This document shows positions 62,571 to 64,000 of a stretch of DNA of 64,000 nt, piece after piece (positions within the stretch are counted from its first letter, which is position 1; each line of letters begins with the position of its first letter). The stretch is from Hyphococcus sp. (GTDB lineage: Bacteria; Pseudomonadota; Alphaproteobacteria; Caulobacterales; Parvularculaceae). Made by a program: the position numbers and the translations under genes. Where the stretch lies: assembly GCA_028281665.1 (NCBI GenBank), contig JANQJK010000008.1:186001-250000 (forward strand). The letters run 5' to 3'. The notes below the pieces were generated by a model that saw only the letters and a list, made by a program, of their open reading frames with translations, searched no databases and had not been told where the DNA came from.

Positions 62571-63167
62571 TTGGCAACGGAACGAGACAGTGATGAAGCG
62601 CTTGTTGCACGCGCCGGCCGGGGCGACCGGCGGGCTGCGTCCATTCTTGTCGAGCGGCATACGGACAAAATCTACGCCGTGTGCTTTCGCACGCTTCGCT
62701 CTCGTCCGGCGGCGGAAGACGCCGCGCAGGAAACCTTTCTGCGGCTTTGGAGTCATGCATCGAAATGGCGCCCGAAAGGAGCAAAGTTCGAAACCTGGCT
62801 GTACCGAGTGGCGATGAATATATGCCTTGATCAATTGCGCAAACGAAAGCGCGAGGCGCCGGAGGAGAGTGCGCCGGAACGGGCCGATGACAGTCTGCGT
62901 CAGGACGATCGCGTCTTTGCGGCGGAGCGTCGCCGGGCCGTTGACGAAGCGCTGGAGGCGCTTCCCGACCGGCAACGCATGGCGATCAACCTGTGTTGCT
63001 ATCAGGAGCTTTCCAATATTGAGGCGGCGGAAATCATGGAAGTAAGCGTTGATGCATTGGAGTCGCTGCTGGCGCGTGGGCGCCGGGCGCTGCGGGACCG
63101 GCTGGCCCCCATGCGCGAGCAGCTAACAGGACGGATGAGCGATGACGGAACCGCCCAGCACTACTGA
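62571..63167 (+). CDS. ECF-type RNA polymerase sigma factor
   Basis: 198 residues. Sigma region 2 is at about 12-80 (DEALVARAGRGDRRAASILV, DAAQETFLRLW) and region 4 at about 125-180 (ALPDRQRMAINLCCYQELSN, EVSVDALESLLARGRRAL). The start is a TTG at 62571; no better start exists in frame. It overlaps the next gene by 26 bases, the usual arrangement for an ECF sigma with its anti-sigma factor. Confidence 0.9.
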   Translation: MATERDSDEALVARAGRGDRRAASILVERHTDKIYAVCFRTLRSRPAAEDAAQETFLRLWSHASKWRPKGAKFETWLYRVAMNICLDQLRKRKREAPEESAPERADDSLRQDDRVFAAERRRAVDEALEALPDRQRMAINLCCYQELSNIEAAEIMEVSVDALESLLARGRRALRDRLAPMREQLTGRMSDDGTAQHY

Positions 63168-63621
63168 TAACCTTGCGGCGGCGAGACGCTGTCTTGAGAT
63201 TTACGGCGGCGACATCGCGCGCTGGCCGGAAGATGCGCGCGCGCGCTGGGGCGACATCGCACTGAGCGATGCGCTCAAGGATGAGCGCGCCGAGGCCGAT
63301 GCGCTTGACGCCCTGCTCGGCGCGGCGACCGCGCCGTCGACGCCGCATGATCTCAAAAACCGGATCGAGGCGAGCTACCGTCCGCCAACGGAGCGTCCCG
63401 GTCGCGGGCGGTTCTGGGATGGTCTGTCTTCGCTTGCCGGCTGGATGCGGCCATTGCCGGCCGGTGCATTGGCGAGCCTGTCTGTTCTCGGGTTTGCCGC
63501 GGGCGCGGCGATTGACGCCGACGACCGCCTGACGCCGGAATATGAGGCATACGCCTATCTGGAGGACAGCGGCCTTGTGGCGTTTGAGGAGGAAACGGGG
63601 GCTCTATGGGACGCGGAGTGA
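63142..63621 (+). CDS. probable membrane anti-sigma factor
   Basis: 159 residues. A cytosolic Asp/Arg-rich half (RRCLEIYGGDIARWPEDARA) is followed by one membrane helix at about 112-130 (LPAGALASLSVLGFAAGAAI) and a short acidic periplasmic tail. Position, overlaps and topology fit an anti-sigma factor for the ECF protein. No zinc anti-sigma motif is visible. The call rests on context. Confidence 0.6.
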   Translation: MTEPPSTTDNLAAARRCLEIYGGDIARWPEDARARWGDIALSDALKDERAEADALDALLGAATAPSTPHDLKNRIEASYRPPTERPGRGRFWDGLSSLAGWMRPLPAGALASLSVLGFAAGAAIDADDRLTPEYEAYAYLEDSGLVAFEEETGALWDAE

Positions 63622-64000
63622 TCATTCTTCTGGCCGCATCGCTCGGCCTGAATTTTCTTGTCTTCGGGTATCTCCTGAACGACTGGGTGGATCGCGCGCC
63701 GCCGCAACCGCCGGCGGCTGCGGACTTTCGCGGCTTCGATACCCCCCGCGCCCTTGTGGGCGTTACGAATGCGCTGCCGCCCGACAGCCGGCGCGCCTTC
63801 CGCGCCGCCTTTCGTCAGCGCCTTCCCGATATGCGCGCTCATCATCGGGAGATGCGCGGCGTTCGCCTTGAACTGCGAGACCTTCTTGAGGCGGATGAAT
63901 GGGACGGCGAGGCCGTTGCAGCAAAAATGGCGGAGATCCAAACATTGCGCGCGCGTCAGCACGAAGCGTTTGACGAAGCGTTTTTGGCGGCCGTCAACAC
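63606..64000 (+). CDS. periplasmic metal-resistance/sensor protein (CnrX/Spy-like), 3' truncated
   Basis: The open frame from the ATG at 63606 runs off the window, giving at least 131 residues. A signal anchor (VIILLAASLGLNFLVFGYLL) precedes a periplasmic helical domain, LPPDSRRAFRAAFRQRLPDM and MRGVRLELRDLLEADEWDGE, typical of the heavy-metal-resistance family that includes CnrX and CpxP/Spy relatives. With the sigma and anti-sigma genes it resembles a CnrXYH-type signalling set. It overlaps the anti-sigma gene by 16 bases. Confidence 0.7.
   Translation, partial: MGRGVIILLAASLGLNFLVFGYLLNDWVDRAPPQPPAAADFRGFDTPRALVGVTNALPPDSRRAFRAAFRQRLPDMRAHHREMRGVRLELRDLLEADEWDGEAVAAKMAEIQTLRARQHEAFDEAFLAAVN

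Overview
The window looks like chromosomal DNA of a high-GC alphaproteobacterium. The evidence is an RcGTA-type gene transfer agent (GTA) head-and-tail cluster in canonical order, alphaproteobacterial families (DUF1491, DUF2336, a stand-alone DnaA domain-IV protein), CtrA-like boxes, and an HtrA / two-component / GlnE neighbourhood common in this class. A salt-exposed, Parvularculaceae- or Caulobacterales-like organism would fit (Mrp-type and NhaA Na+/H+ antiporters), but the genus is inference. No rRNA, tRNA or CRISPR array was recognised.

Layout. 1-6.5 kb: Mrp/Mnh cation antiporter operon (B, C, three D-like subunits, one small membrane protein). 6.6-8.6 kb: DnaA-IV-like protein, SufE, an exported unknown. 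8.9-19 kb: PAS histidine kinase, a periplasmic molybdenum hydroxylase with its own dihaem cytochrome c, DUF1491, a large secreted repeat protein, DUF2336, an SH3 lipoprotein. 19.4-31.4 kb: hybrid kinase, PBP1A, NhaA, an OxyR-like regulator with a divergent partner, a 25-codon peptide gene with its own terminator, a zinc metalloprotease, YcgN. 31.7-46.7 kb: complete GTA cluster g1-g15. 46.9-58 kb: DnaJ-like protein, unknown, hydrolase-OsmC fusion, HtrA, OmpR-type two-component pair, HU, GlnE. 58-62 kb: operon of two FAD oxidoreductase-like proteins and a GcvT-like protein. 62-64 kb: frameshifted EF-hand protein and an ECF sigma / anti-sigma / periplasmic metal-sensor set running off the end.

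The most unusual biology is at gene junctions. (1) The GTA tail chaperone g10.1 has no ATG, GTG or TTG start in its frame. It lies in the -1 frame of g10, behind a perfectly phased G GGA AAG heptamer, the lambda G/GT slippery site, so a programmed frameshift in a GTA is predicted. (2) Three families of palindromic repeats (ten copies) are scattered through the window, seven of them at junctions inside the mnh and GTA operons. Family 1 has two stems that differ in sequence between copies yet stay complementary. Five of the junction copies lie in mini-ORFs that run from a start overlapping the upstream stop to a stop overlapping, or a few bases short of, the downstream start, so translational coupling is apparently kept. 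(3) At three junctions (mnhC/mnhD, g9/g10, g13/g14) the gene end is present twice, once on each side of the inserted DNA. The g13/g14 insert is about 1 kb and carries two cargo genes.
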